DNA of 64,000 nucleotides. Origin: DASZTV01 sp035548125 (GTDB lineage Bacteria > Actinomycetota > Actinomycetes > JAFAQI01). The translations under genes were made by a program, and so were the position numbers. The stretch spans positions 10,283-74,282 of the forward strand of contig DASZTV010000093.1 of NCBI GenBank assembly GCA_035548125.1, read 5' to 3'. Shown here piece by piece: positions 17,202 through 25,619 of this stretch. Every line of letters begins with the position of its first letter. Position 1 is the first letter of the stretch. Below the pieces are notes generated by a model. The model was not told the DNA's origin and made no database searches. It worked only from the letters and a program-made list of their open reading frames with translations.

Positions 17202-18041
17202 TTGCTCAGCGCAGCCGGACTGACGAAGTCCTACAAGCGGGCAACGGCGCTGCGCGGCGTCGACCTCGAGGTTGCCGCCGGTGAGGTCGTCGGTCTGCTC
17301 GGGCCGAACGGCGCCGGCAAGTCGACGCTGACCAAGGTGCTGTGCGGTCTGGTGAAGGCCGACGGCGGGTCGGCAACCATCGCCGGCTCGAAGGCCGGAT
17401 CGTTCCGCGCCCGCGCGAACGTCGGCTACCTCGCCGAGCTGTTCCGCTTCCCGGGCTGGGCGACCGCCGACGAGGTCCTGATCACCCACCAGCGACTCGC
17501 CCATCGCCCTGCCGACCCGGCGGAACGCGAGGCGCTGCTGACCGAAGTCGGCCTGGCCCACGCGGCCGGCACCCGCGTGGAGACGATGAGCAAGGGCATG
17601 CAGCAGCGGCTCGGTCTCGCGCAGGCAATGATCGGGGCGCCGCCGGTCCTGCTGCTCGACGAGCCGACCTCCGCGCTCGACCCGGCCGGACGGCACACCG
17701 TTCGGGAAGTGCTCGCCCGGGCACGCGACCGCGGCACCGCCGTGCTGCTGAACACCCACCTGCTCGGCGAAGTCGAGCTGCTCGCCGACCGTGTCGTGCT
17801 CATCGACGCCGGCAAGGTCGTCGCGGAGGGCACCGTGGCCGACCTGACCGCCGCCCACGGCGTCACCGTGGAGACCGACAAGGGGCGCAGCGAGCACCCG
17901 GACCTGGCGCGCGACGACATCGCCGCACTCGTCGCAAAGCTGGTCAAGGCCGGCCGGAAGATCTACGCGGTCGAGCCGCACCGCTCCACCCTGGAGGATC
18001 TGTACCTGAGGCTGGTCGGCGATCGCGAGAGCCAGCGATGA
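17202..18041 (+). CDS. ABC transporter ATP-binding protein (exporter 1)
   Basis: A 279-residue ATPase of the DrrA/CcmA-like type: Walker A GPNGAGKST near residue 35, signature MSKGMQQRLGLA and Walker B LLLDEPTSALDP. The C-terminal 60 residues form a regulatory extension. The apparent start is TTG, with no clear ribosome-binding site; the conserved N-terminal strand begins within two or three residues of it, so the true start must be close. It overlaps the permease gene downstream as ATGA. The substrate is unknown; drug, lipid or peptide export are the usual roles. Confidence 0.88.
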   Translation: MLSAAGLTKSYKRATALRGVDLEVAAGEVVGLLGPNGAGKSTLTKVLCGLVKADGGSATIAGSKAGSFRARANVGYLAELFRFPGWATADEVLITHQRLAHRPADPAEREALLTEVGLAHAAGTRVETMSKGMQQRLGLAQAMIGAPPVLLLDEPTSALDPAGRHTVREVLARARDRGTAVLLNTHLLGEVELLADRVVLIDAGKVVAEGTVADLTAAHGVTVETDKGRSEHPDLARDDIAALVAKLVKAGRKIYAVEPHRSTLEDLYLRLVGDRESQR

Positions 18042-18877
18042 GCGACGTACTCGTCATCGCGCGGCTTGCCCTCCAGGAGGCGGTACGCCGGCGCGTCCTG
18101 ACCGTGGTCGCCGTCCTCACGCTCGCCAGCAGCGTGCTCTACCTGGTCGGCTGCCTGAGCCTCAAGCACCACGTCGGCGGACTGCTGGAGGTCGAGCAGA
18201 TCAAGCCGATCGTGCCCGCGACGCTGCTCGGTCTCGCGTCGTTTGCGACGCTTTTCCTCGGCAGCGTGCTGTCGGTGTTTCTCACCGCGGGTGCCGTACG
18301 TGGTGACGCTGATCGCGGCCTGGTCCAGCCGCTGGTCGTCCGGCCGGTCGGTCGCGGCGTCTACCTTGCCGGGCGCGCGCTTGCCGCCGCCGTCGTGTCC
18401 GGCTCCTATGTCCTCATCGTCTCGCTCGCGGCAACGCTGACCACCCGGGCACTGTTCTCCAACCTGCCCACTCACGCTTGGCAAACGATTCCCTCCCTGG
18501 TGGTCGGGGTGATCGTCGTGACGGCGTTGACGCTCCTCGTGTCGTGTCTGCTCTCGACTGTCGCCACCGGCATCAGCGTCCTGATGGCCTACGGCGCGGG
18601 CCTGATCGCCGGGTTGCTCGGAGAGATCGGCAAGACGTTCGACGCTTCCACCCTCACCCACGTCGCTGACGCGGTCTCCTGGCTGCTGCCGTTCGAGGCG
18701 ATGTACCGCAACGCTCTCGAGAAGCTGTCGCCCACCGGACCTCTCGGTCAGCTGGTGCAGCTCGGGCCGCTCGGCGGCGCGAGCGGCGGCGGGACGGGCT
18801 TGTGGATCTACAGCGCCGCCTACGTCGTCGCCTGCGGCGTCGCGGCGAACTGGATCTTCGGGCGAGCGGACCTGTGA
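18038..18877 (+). CDS. ABC-2 type permease (exporter 1)
   Basis: A 279-residue membrane protein with six predicted helices. The first follows a short cytoplasmic amphipathic segment (residues 1-20) typical of ABC-2 permeases. The RGDADRGLVQPLVVRPVGR loop is the coupling region common to this family. It overlaps its ATPase by ATGA upstream and the next ATPase by GTGA downstream. Two ATPase/permease pairs thus form one four-gene unit. Confidence 0.85.
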   Translation: MSDVLVIARLALQEAVRRRVLTVVAVLTLASSVLYLVGCLSLKHHVGGLLEVEQIKPIVPATLLGLASFATLFLGSVLSVFLTAGAVRGDADRGLVQPLVVRPVGRGVYLAGRALAAAVVSGSYVLIVSLAATLTTRALFSNLPTHAWQTIPSLVVGVIVVTALTLLVSCLLSTVATGISVLMAYGAGLIAGLLGEIGKTFDASTLTHVADAVSWLLPFEAMYRNALEKLSPTGPLGQLVQLGPLGGASGGGTGLWIYSAAYVVACGVAANWIFGRADL

Positions 18878-19764
18878 CCCTCGAGCTCGATGGCCTCGTC
18901 CGACGTTTCGGGATGCGTACCGCGCTCGACGGACTGAGCTTCAATGTCGAGGTCGGCCGGGTGACCGGATTTCTCGGTGCGAACGGTGCCGGTAAGACCA
19001 CCACCATGCGGGCGATCTTCGGCCTCACCGACCTCGACGGCGGGACCGTACGTTGGGAGGGCGCCGGCATCGACCTCACGGTGCGCCGGCGGTTCGGCTA
19101 CATGCCGGAGGAGCGCGGTCTGTACCCGTCGATGCACGTGCAGGAGCAGGTCGAGTACCTCGCGCGGCTGCGCGGAATGAGCGGGGCGGACGCCGCGGCA
19201 GCCGCGGCCCGGTGCCTGGAGCGGCTCGGCGTCGCCGAGCGAGCCGGCTCGAAGGTCGAGGACCTCTCCCACGGCAACCAGCAGCGGGTGCAGCTCGCCG
19301 TCGCGCTGGTGCACCAGCCGGACCTGCTCGTGCTGGACGAGCCACTCGCGGGCCTCGATCCCGTCGGCATCGACGCGATCGGCGAGGTGCTGCGCGAGGA
19401 GGCTCGGCGCGGTTGCTGCGTCCTGCTGTCCAGCCACCAGCTGGATCTGGTCGAGGACCTCTGCGACTCCGTGGCGATCATCGACCAGGGTCGGCTCGTG
19501 GTCGCGGGTGACGTCGACGATCTGACCACGCACGGAGACCGCCGGCTCGTCGTACGGGTCGAGGGCGACCGCAGCGGAAGCTGGGCGAAGAAGCTCCGCG
19601 GCGCACGCATCTCGGAGGTCGACGCGGGTGCGGTCCGGCTGGCGGTAGACGACGAGACGGACAGCGACGCGATCCTTGACGCGGCGCGGAAGGCCGGCCG
19701 GGTGACCGAGTTCCACTTCGAGCGCCGGCGGCTCTCCGAGGTGTTTCGGGAGGCGCTCGGGTAA
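18874..19764 (+). CDS. ABC transporter ATP-binding protein (exporter 2, NatA-like)
   Basis: 296 residues with Walker A GANGAGKTT, signature LSHGNQQRVQLA and Walker B LVLDEPLAGLDP. The C-terminus (about 215-296) is a DUF4162-type domain ending in FHFERRRLSEVFREALG, characteristic of NatA/EcsA-like ATPases. The GTG start overlaps the upstream permease stop. Its own stop TAA shares a base with the ATG of the following permease (TAATG), so the two are expected to be translated in a fixed ratio. Confidence 0.88.
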   Translation: MTLELDGLVRRFGMRTALDGLSFNVEVGRVTGFLGANGAGKTTTMRAIFGLTDLDGGTVRWEGAGIDLTVRRRFGYMPEERGLYPSMHVQEQVEYLARLRGMSGADAAAAAARCLERLGVAERAGSKVEDLSHGNQQRVQLAVALVHQPDLLVLDEPLAGLDPVGIDAIGEVLREEARRGCCVLLSSHQLDLVEDLCDSVAIIDQGRLVVAGDVDDLTTHGDRRLVVRVEGDRSGSWAKKLRGARISEVDAGAVRLAVDDETDSDAILDAARKAGRVTEFHFERRRLSEVFREALG

Positions 19765-21089
19765 TGGGCATCCCCCTCGCCATCGCCATCGTCGCGATCG
19801 CCTTCATCGTGCGCCGGCGCCGGCGGCAACGGAGCGGTCACGGCGAGCCCGTCCGTCTCCCGCGACGACGGTCCGCGCGGTTGCCCGCGACGTCCTCGAC
19901 GATCGTCCTCGTCGCCTCTCGCGAAGTGACCCAGCGGCTGCGGGGACGAACCTTCCGGGTCGCGACCGGCGTCATGCTGCTCGCGATCGCCGCAGTCATC
20001 GTGATCCCCACCCTGAAGGACAACGGGACCACCCACGAGAAGGTCGGCGTCACCGGTCAGCACACCGACGCGATCGCCACCGCAGCCCGCACCATCGGAC
20101 AGCAGGTGGGCGCGTCGGTCGACGTCGCCCATGTCACCGACGCCGCTGCTGCCGCCTCCCTCGTGCGTGACGGCGATCTCGATCTCGCGGTCGTCGACGG
20201 ACGCGAGATCCTGGTCAGCCACACCCTCTCCTCCGGAGACCGCACGACGAAGGCTCAGCTGGCTCGCGCGCTCGCGGTCGTTCTCGGCGAGCAACGCGCC
20301 TTCGGCGACGCCCATCTGACACCTGCCCAGATCCGGTCGATCAGCCACACCCGGGCAATCCCGGTCCGCGGGCTGACGAAGGCCAAGAGCACATCGTCGG
20401 AGCAGAGCACCTCCGCGATCGGGCTGATCCTGCTGTTCGTGCTGCTCAGCCAGTACGGCACCTGGACGCTGATTGGTGTGATGGAGGAGAAGGCGAGCCG
20501 GGTCGTCGAGGTGCTGCTCGCGGCAATCCGACCGACTCAGCTGCTGGCCGGCAAGGTTCTGGGGATCGGCGCATTGGCGTTCGGGCAGGCGACGGTGCTC
20601 GTCGGCTTCGCGCTCGGGCTCGGCGCGGCTGTCGGGTCCGACCTGCTCAAGGGGACCGCCCCGACGGTGGTGGTTGCGACGCTGGGCTGGCTGGTGCTCG
20701 GCTACGCGTTCTACAGCTGGGTCTTCGCGGCGGCCGGCTCTATGGTCGAGCGGCAGGACCAGGTTCAGGCGTTGGCCTTCCCGATCACCATCCCGCTGCT
20801 CGTGGGTTACATCTCCTCGATCACCGCAGTGAGCTCGGCGCACGCCTCCCTGTACGTGACGGTCCTCGCCTATATCCCGTTGACAGCGCCGTTCGCGATG
20901 CCGGTGCTCGTTGCCCTGCACGCCGTCGCATGGTGGGAGTTCCTGCTGTCAGCCCTGATCAGCATCGCCGCGACCTTCGGCATGGCCGGAGTGGCCGGCA
21001 CGGTCTATCGGCGTGCCGTGCTCCGAACCGGTCGGCGGGTACCGCTGCGTGACGTGCTGGCTATCCGAGGGCCGTCTCGATCGCGCTGA
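19764..21089 (+). CDS. ABC-2 type permease (exporter 2, NatB-like)
   Basis: 441 residues. An N-terminal helix is followed by an Arg-rich cytoplasmic segment, the ABC-2 elbow (SREVTQRLRGRTF), a membrane helix, a large extracytoplasmic loop of about 150 residues and five or six C-terminal helices. MEEKASRVVEVLL and RPTQLLAGKVLG match NatB-type sodium/organic-cation exporters. GGAGG lies 10 nt before the ATG. The 3' end overlaps the convergent glutathione peroxidase gene by 29 bp. Confidence 0.87.
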   Translation: MGIPLAIAIVAIAFIVRRRRRQRSGHGEPVRLPRRRSARLPATSSTIVLVASREVTQRLRGRTFRVATGVMLLAIAAVIVIPTLKDNGTTHEKVGVTGQHTDAIATAARTIGQQVGASVDVAHVTDAAAAASLVRDGDLDLAVVDGREILVSHTLSSGDRTTKAQLARALAVVLGEQRAFGDAHLTPAQIRSISHTRAIPVRGLTKAKSTSSEQSTSAIGLILLFVLLSQYGTWTLIGVMEEKASRVVEVLLAAIRPTQLLAGKVLGIGALAFGQATVLVGFALGLGAAVGSDLLKGTAPTVVVATLGWLVLGYAFYSWVFAAAGSMVERQDQVQALAFPITIPLLVGYISSITAVSSAHASLYVTVLAYIPLTAPFAMPVLVALHAVAWWEFLLSALISIAATFGMAGVAGTVYRRAVLRTGRRVPLRDVLAIRGPSRSR

Positions 21090-21546
21090 CGATCTCCGAC
21101 GCGTCGGGCTTGACCTTGCTGCGGAACCTGCCGATCACCTCGCCGTCGCGGTTGATGAGGAACTTCTCGAAGTTCCACTTCACGTTGCCGGCCTTCCCGT
21201 TGCCGTCGGGCGTCTTGGTCAGCTCGGCGTAGAGCGGATGCTGACCGCTGCCCTTGACCTTCAGCTTGGCGAACATCGGGAACGTCACGCCGTAGGTCGT
21301 GCTGCAGAACGCGGCGATCTTCTCCGCGGACCCGCTCTCCTGGAACAGGAACTGGTTGCAGGGGAAGCCCAGGACAGTGAAGCCCTTGCCGGCGTAGGTC
21401 TCCTGGAGCTTCTGCAGCGCTTCATACTGCGGCGTGAAGCCGCACTTCGACGCGACGTTGACCGCCAGCATCACCTCGCCGGCGTGATCGCCGAGCGTGG
21501 CGGGCTTGCCGTCGAGCGTGGTCAGCGGGATCTCGTAGAGGGACAC
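21061..21546 (-). CDS. Glutathione peroxidase-family peroxidase (cysteine type)
   Basis: 161 residues from the GTG at 21546, the usual family length. An in-frame ATG at 21570 would add eight non-conserved residues. The peroxidatic residue is Cys in NVASKCGFTPQY (no selenocysteine), with GFPCNQF (the resolving-Cys region in the thioredoxin-dependent branch) and KWNFEKFLI supplying Trp and Asn of the catalytic tetrad. Actinobacteria lack glutathione, so thioredoxin is the likely reductant (family knowledge). The start lies exactly 6 nt after TACGAT on the minus strand, part of a palindromic bidirectional promoter shared with the VOC gene. Confidence 0.93.
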   Translation of the reverse strand: MSLYEIPLTTLDGKPATLGDHAGEVMLAVNVASKCGFTPQYEALQKLQETYAGKGFTVLGFPCNQFLFQESGSAEKIAAFCSTTYGVTFPMFAKLKVKGSGQHPLYAELTKTPDGNGKAGNVKWNFEKFLINRDGEVIGRFRSKVKPDASEIVSAIETALG

Positions 21547-21552
21547 GCCGAG

Positions 21553-21562
21553 ATCGTACGAT
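21553..21562. promoter_or_regulatory. Palindromic bidirectional -10 (leaderless promoters of gpx and the VOC gene)
   Basis: ATCGTACGAT is a perfect 10-bp palindrome. Read on either strand it gives the -10 hexamer TACGAT, and on both strands exactly 6 nt follow before a start codon: ATG at 21569 (+) and GTG at 21546 (-). Neither start has a Shine-Dalgarno sequence. Confidence 0.7.
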
Positions 21563-21568
21563 GCGGCC

Positions 21569-22111
21569 ATGAGCGATATGCCGTTCGAAGTCCGCGGGGT
21601 CAATCATCTGGCGCTGGTGTGCAGCGACATGGCGAAGACGGTGGAGTTCTACACCGAAGTGCTCGGGCTGCCGCTGATCAAGACGCTGGAGCTACCCGAC
21701 GGGATGGGACAGCACTTCTTCTTCGACATCGGCAACGGCGACTCCCTGGCCTTCTTCTGGTTCCCCGGCGCTCCAGCCCGCGAGCCAGGTGTCACGTCAC
21801 CGGCCGCGCTCCCCGGGCTCGGCGACATCACGACCGCGGTGTCCACGATGAACCACGTCGCCTTCGATGTGGCCCCCGAGAAGCTCGACTCCTACGCCGC
21901 GAAGCTCCGTGAACGTGGGGTGCGGTGCATCGGTCCGGTCAACCACGACGACAGCCCCGAGGGTTGGTCGATGGAGCTGCACGACGGCGTGTTCATGCGC
22001 TCGGTCTACTTCTTCGATCCGGACGGCCTGAGCCTGGAGTTCGCAAGCTGGCTGCGCGCGATGACGCCGGCGGACGTCAAGCACACCCCGGCGACTGCCG
22101 TCACGGCCTGA
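21569..22111 (+). CDS. VOC (glyoxalase/bleomycin-resistance) family protein
   Basis: 180 residues forming two paired beta-alpha-beta-beta-beta modules, one from VNHLALVCSDMAKTVEFYTEVLGLPL and one from MNHVAFDVAPEKLDSYAAKLRERGVR. Histidines at the start of each module (NHLAL, NHVAF) and a late Glu (SLEFASW) are the expected metal ligands. Such proteins act as ring-cleavage dioxygenases, isomerases, lyases or resistance binders; the exact reaction is not predictable. The ATG at 21569 follows TACGAT by 6 nt; an ATG at 21578 is a less likely alternative. It overlaps the convergent CoA-transferase by 11 bp. Confidence 0.88.
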   Translation: MSDMPFEVRGVNHLALVCSDMAKTVEFYTEVLGLPLIKTLELPDGMGQHFFFDIGNGDSLAFFWFPGAPAREPGVTSPAALPGLGDITTAVSTMNHVAFDVAPEKLDSYAAKLRERGVRCIGPVNHDDSPEGWSMELHDGVFMRSVYFFDPDGLSLEFASWLRAMTPADVKHTPATAVTA

Positions 22112-23315
22112 CGGCGATCACCCCGGAGGCTTGTAGCTCCTCGAGCTCCCGGGCGTCCACGCCGGCAAGCTCGCTGAGCACCACGCGGGTGTGCGCGCCG
22201 AGCGGAGCGCCGGTCGCCCGCACCGCACCCGGTGTCCGGGAGAACTTCGGCACCACGCCCGTCATCGGCACCGTCCAGCCCTGGTAGGACGCCATCCGCA
22301 GCACCATGTCGCGCGCGGCGTAGTGCGGGTCGGTCACCATGTCGGCTGCGGTGAAGATCCGGCCAGCCGGCACCCCGCCCCCGTTGAGGCGCGCCAGCAG
22401 GTCCTCGCCGGGAATCGTCGCGGTCCACTCCCCGATCAGCGCGTCCAGCTCTGCCTGCCGCTGCGCTCGCGCGTGGTGCGTCGCGTACCGCTCGTCGGTG
22501 GCGAGCTCCGGTCGACCCATCACGGCGCAAAGCCGCGCGAACACCGCGTCCGCGTTGGCCGCGATCAGGATCTCGGTACCGTCCGCGGCTGCATACACGT
22601 TGGACGGCGCGACGTTGGGAAGCACACTGCCGGACCGCTCACGCACGACACCACCCACCTCGTAGTCGGCCATCGTCGACTCCATGAGCGCCGCGACCGC
22701 CTCATAGATGGCGACGTCGATCTCCTGGCCGCGGCCGGTGCGTCGTACCTCGTTGAGAGCCGCGAGTACGCCGATCACCGTGAACAGCGACGTGAGGGCG
22801 TCCCCGAGGCTCACGCCGTACCGGCTCGGCGGGCGGTCGGGACTTCCCGTCGTGTAGCGGATGCCGCCCATCGCCTCCCCGATGCTGCCGAACCCGGCAT
22901 CGGCCGACCGCGGACCGGTCTGTCCGAAGCCCGAGACGTGGGCGAGGATCAGCGCAGGGTTGGCAGCGGACAATGCGTCGTAGCCGAGACCCCACTCGGC
23001 CATGCGCCCCGGCCGGAAGTTCTCCGTGACGATGTCGACCTTCGCCGCGAGCCGGCGAATCAGGTCCTGCCCCGCAGCGGTTCGGATGTCGATGCACACC
23101 GAGCGCTTGTTGCGGCCGATCGTCGGCCACCACAGCCCGTCGCCCTCGTGGAGCACGCCCCAGCGCCGCATCGGGTCGCCGTCGCCGAGCGGCTCGACCT
23201 TGATCACGTCGGCGCCGTAGTCACCGAGCAGCTGACCTGCGAACGGTCCGGCGATCAGGCTGCCGAGCTCGAGGACCGTCGTACCTGCCAATGGTCCACT
23301 CGAAGGTTCGCTCAC
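22101..23315 (-). CDS. CaiB/BaiF (family III) CoA-transferase
   Basis: 404 residues with the N-terminal VLELGSLIAGPFAGQLLGDYGADVIKVE block and the NKRSVCIDIRTAAGQDLIRRLA region. ENFRPGRMAEWGLGYD and GFGQTGP also place it among formyl-CoA transferase, carnitine CoA-transferase and alpha-methylacyl-CoA racemase relatives. It transfers CoA between carboxylic acids; the acid is not identifiable. It overlaps the esterase gene upstream as ATGA, so a two-gene operon acting on a CoA or ester substrate is likely. Confidence 0.9.
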   Translation of the reverse strand: MSEPSSGPLAGTTVLELGSLIAGPFAGQLLGDYGADVIKVEPLGDGDPMRRWGVLHEGDGLWWPTIGRNKRSVCIDIRTAAGQDLIRRLAAKVDIVTENFRPGRMAEWGLGYDALSAANPALILAHVSGFGQTGPRSADAGFGSIGEAMGGIRYTTGSPDRPPSRYGVSLGDALTSLFTVIGVLAALNEVRRTGRGQEIDVAIYEAVAALMESTMADYEVGGVVRERSGSVLPNVAPSNVYAAADGTEILIAANADAVFARLCAVMGRPELATDERYATHHARAQRQAELDALIGEWTATIPGEDLLARLNGGGVPAGRIFTAADMVTDPHYAARDMVLRMASYQGWTVPMTGVVPKFSRTPGAVRATGAPLGAHTRVVLSELAGVDARELEELQASGVIAVRP

Positions 23316-24430
23316 CAGTGCGCGCCCACCCAGTCGACGACGAGATCCGCGACGGTGTCGCGCGCGCCCGCGGGCTCTTCGAAGTAATGCGCGCCCGGAA
23401 GCGAATGCAGGGACTTGTCGGGCGACCCGATCGCATCGACGATCTGCGCCGCGTCGCTCGGGAAGACGCCCACGTCGGCGTCCGCGCTGATCACCAGAGC
23501 AGGCACCGTCACCCGCGCCAGGTGCGGCTCACCGCGACACTGCGAGGTCTCGAGACTCCACATCGACAACCAGGTGCGCAGGGTGTTGGTGGTCCCGATC
23601 CCCCACACCGAACGGTTTGCGCGCTTGGGCACCCCGCCGTAGCAGAGGTTCCCGGGGCGTGCGCTCGGGTCGAGGGTCGGGTCGACCATGCGCGGATCCG
23701 CCCAGGTCCGCGCCACGGGGAAGATGCGGTCCACGAACCCCGCTTCGGTGATGCGATCGAGCTCCCGCTTGCACCAGTCGGTGATGCGCTGGTTCCGCGC
23801 TACCTGCGCCTCCCGATAGCGCGCGACGAACTCAGCGGAGTACGGCGGACCGTTGTCGGGATTCCACAGGTCGAGCTCGAGGTCGGTAGCGGTCGGGTCG
23901 AACTCGTCGAGAACTGCCGCGTCCATCCAGTTCGTGAGGACGTCGGGGCGTCCCGGATGAGCGGCAAGCGACACGTAGCCGTCCGCGGCCACCAGGTCAT
24001 CGATACCGACTGCAGGGTTCATGCCGTACGCCGGCCCGACGTTCGGCTCGACCGCCTGCGACTGGTAGGCCGACATCAGCGAGCCGCCTCCGGAGTTCCC
24101 GAGCAGGATCACCGTCTCGACGCCGGCACTCTCCTTGAGCCAGCGGACGCCGACCCCGATGTCGACGAGCGCATGGTCGAGCAAGAAGTACTGCTCCGCT
24201 CCGCGGAAACGGGTGTTCCACCCGAGGAAGCCGACACCCCGGCGTGCGACGTATTCCGCCAGGTAGTGCTGCGAGAAGTCGACGTTGTAGTGCGTGGCGA
24301 TGAGGGCGACCTTCGGCCGCTTGCCGCTCGGCGTGTAATAGACGCCCTGGCACGGCCAGCCACCCGCGCCCGCGCGGTGGCCGCCCGGCGCCGCTAACCC
24401 GATGAACTCCTGCTCGTAGCCGTTGCCCAT
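23312..24430 (-). CDS. Alpha/beta-hydrolase (esterase-like)
   Basis: 372 residues from the ATG at 24430, chosen because GAGG lies 8 nt upstream and the upstream ATGs (to 24472) reach deep into the preceding gene. The nucleophile elbow is LGNSGGGSL, an Asn-Ser variant of GxSxG. VISADADVGVFP offers an acid and LPGAHYFEEP the histidine. A long insertion of about 130 residues (DLELDLWNPDNG onward) forms a lid. It is coupled to the CoA-transferase downstream, hinting at breakdown of a carboxylic ester; this is inference from context only. Confidence 0.8.
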   Translation of the reverse strand: MGNGYEQEFIGLAAPGGHRAGAGGWPCQGVYYTPSGKRPKVALIATHYNVDFSQHYLAEYVARRGVGFLGWNTRFRGAEQYFLLDHALVDIGVGVRWLKESAGVETVILLGNSGGGSLMSAYQSQAVEPNVGPAYGMNPAVGIDDLVAADGYVSLAAHPGRPDVLTNWMDAAVLDEFDPTATDLELDLWNPDNGPPYSAEFVARYREAQVARNQRITDWCKRELDRITEAGFVDRIFPVARTWADPRMVDPTLDPSARPGNLCYGGVPKRANRSVWGIGTTNTLRTWLSMWSLETSQCRGEPHLARVTVPALVISADADVGVFPSDAAQIVDAIGSPDKSLHSLPGAHYFEEPAGARDTVADLVVDWVGAHW

Positions 24431-25515
24431 CGGCCTAACCTCGCACATCGGTCTCCCGGCCGTGTCGGCCACCCGATCTTGCGTCGGCGGCGCCCCGCGA
24501 CCGTCAGCATCACTCCGGCCGCGACCGTTACGACGCCGGCCGCGAACAGGGCGCTGATGTCGGCGCCGGTGAACGCCAAAGTGTCCGTTGTCGGGGGCGA
24601 TGCCTCGTGGACCCGCTGGCGTTGCGGCGGAACCGCATGACTCAACGTCACGTGACGAAGCTCAAGGGGCGGCGTGGCGTCCGTCGTCACCGGCGGGCGG
24701 GTGAGACCGCTCGACGTCGTCGTCGAGGTTGACGACGTTGTCGAGGTCGTCGGCGTCGGCGGTGTGTCCGGCACGCAGGGCTCCACCCAGAACACCTTCG
24801 TCTTGTGGCCGCCGCCCTGATGCGTGTCGACGGTGAGGCGCAGGTGGTAACCCTGCTTCGCGGGCGCACCGAGCACCGCAAGCGCGTCGGGCGTCGCCAC
24901 GAACCGCAGCTCCCCGTCGTAGTCGTTGCCGCCGCCCGCCGGGTCCGGCGACGTGATCGTGGTGCCGTCCGGCGCGCCGAGGACAACCGGGGTTCCCATG
25001 CCGGTCGGCGCCTGCCCCGTGAACGAGACGTTCAGCGTCTGACCCTGGTCGAAGCCCCAGAAATCGACAGTGAAGCTGCATCCCACGTGGGCGACATTGT
25101 GATGCCCCACATCACCCGCAACCGAGTGGACCTTGACGGTGCCGTTGTTCCCCGGTGGGTTGTGCGCCGACCCGTTGCCGCCGTTCGCGGGCGGGTGATT
25201 GACGCGGCCCGGCGGGTCGGCTTTCCCGGCCTTCTTGGCCTGGCCCGGCGGGTCACCCTTGGCGGCCTTCTTAGCCTGACCAGGCGCGACATGGGTTGCC
25301 GAAGCGGTCGGTGTCGGCGCAGTCGCAGTACCGGCGGGATCAGGAGCCGGACTCTGCCTCGCCTGCCCAGGTGGAACGTGGTCACTGTTGCCGCCGCCGT
25401 GCCCGGCTGGTGGGTCGGCCATCGCCGGCAGCGCCGTCGCAAGCGCGAGGCCGACCGACGCACCGAGGATTCCGAAAGTGGTGATGACTCGTCGATGCCG
25501 AGAGTCGGGGTGCAT
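24394..25515 (-). CDS. Secreted, sortase-anchored (LAFTG) proline/glycine-rich surface protein
   Basis: 373 residues from the ATG at 25515, which has GGAGG 6 nt upstream. It has a signal peptide ending near LPAMA-DPP, then a low-complexity region with repeated PPGQA/KKA units (about 35-125) and a beta-rich domain with two cysteines. A Thr/Ser-rich stalk leads to TLAFTGAD, a hydrophobic helix and RRRRK. LAFTG fits the LAXTG signal of actinobacterial class E sortases. Unusually, about 30 further residues follow the RRRRK stop-transfer, and the coding region overlaps the esterase start by 37 bp. No sortase gene is in the window. The function is unknown; cell-wall display is inferred. Confidence 0.8.
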   Translation of the reverse strand: MHPDSRHRRVITTFGILGASVGLALATALPAMADPPAGHGGGNSDHVPPGQARQSPAPDPAGTATAPTPTASATHVAPGQAKKAAKGDPPGQAKKAGKADPPGRVNHPPANGGNGSAHNPPGNNGTVKVHSVAGDVGHHNVAHVGCSFTVDFWGFDQGQTLNVSFTGQAPTGMGTPVVLGAPDGTTITSPDPAGGGNDYDGELRFVATPDALAVLGAPAKQGYHLRLTVDTHQGGGHKTKVFWVEPCVPDTPPTPTTSTTSSTSTTTSSGLTRPPVTTDATPPLELRHVTLSHAVPPQRQRVHEASPPTTDTLAFTGADISALFAAGVVTVAAGVMLTVAGRRRRKIGWPTRPGDRCARLGRWATATSRSSSG

Positions 25516-25619
25516 GCGTGCCTCCGGTGTCACGCCCCCAGCCGACATCCGCCTTAGGTAGCTGCGGAGGGATTTCCCGGTCGCGCGATGGCAAAACGAC
25601 CCAATCGCAGCAATTCAGA

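Noticed and set aside
19098..20921. 607-residue minus-strand frame opposite the second ABC exporter
   Set aside because: Low-complexity Arg/Asp/His composition and antisense to conserved ABC motifs.
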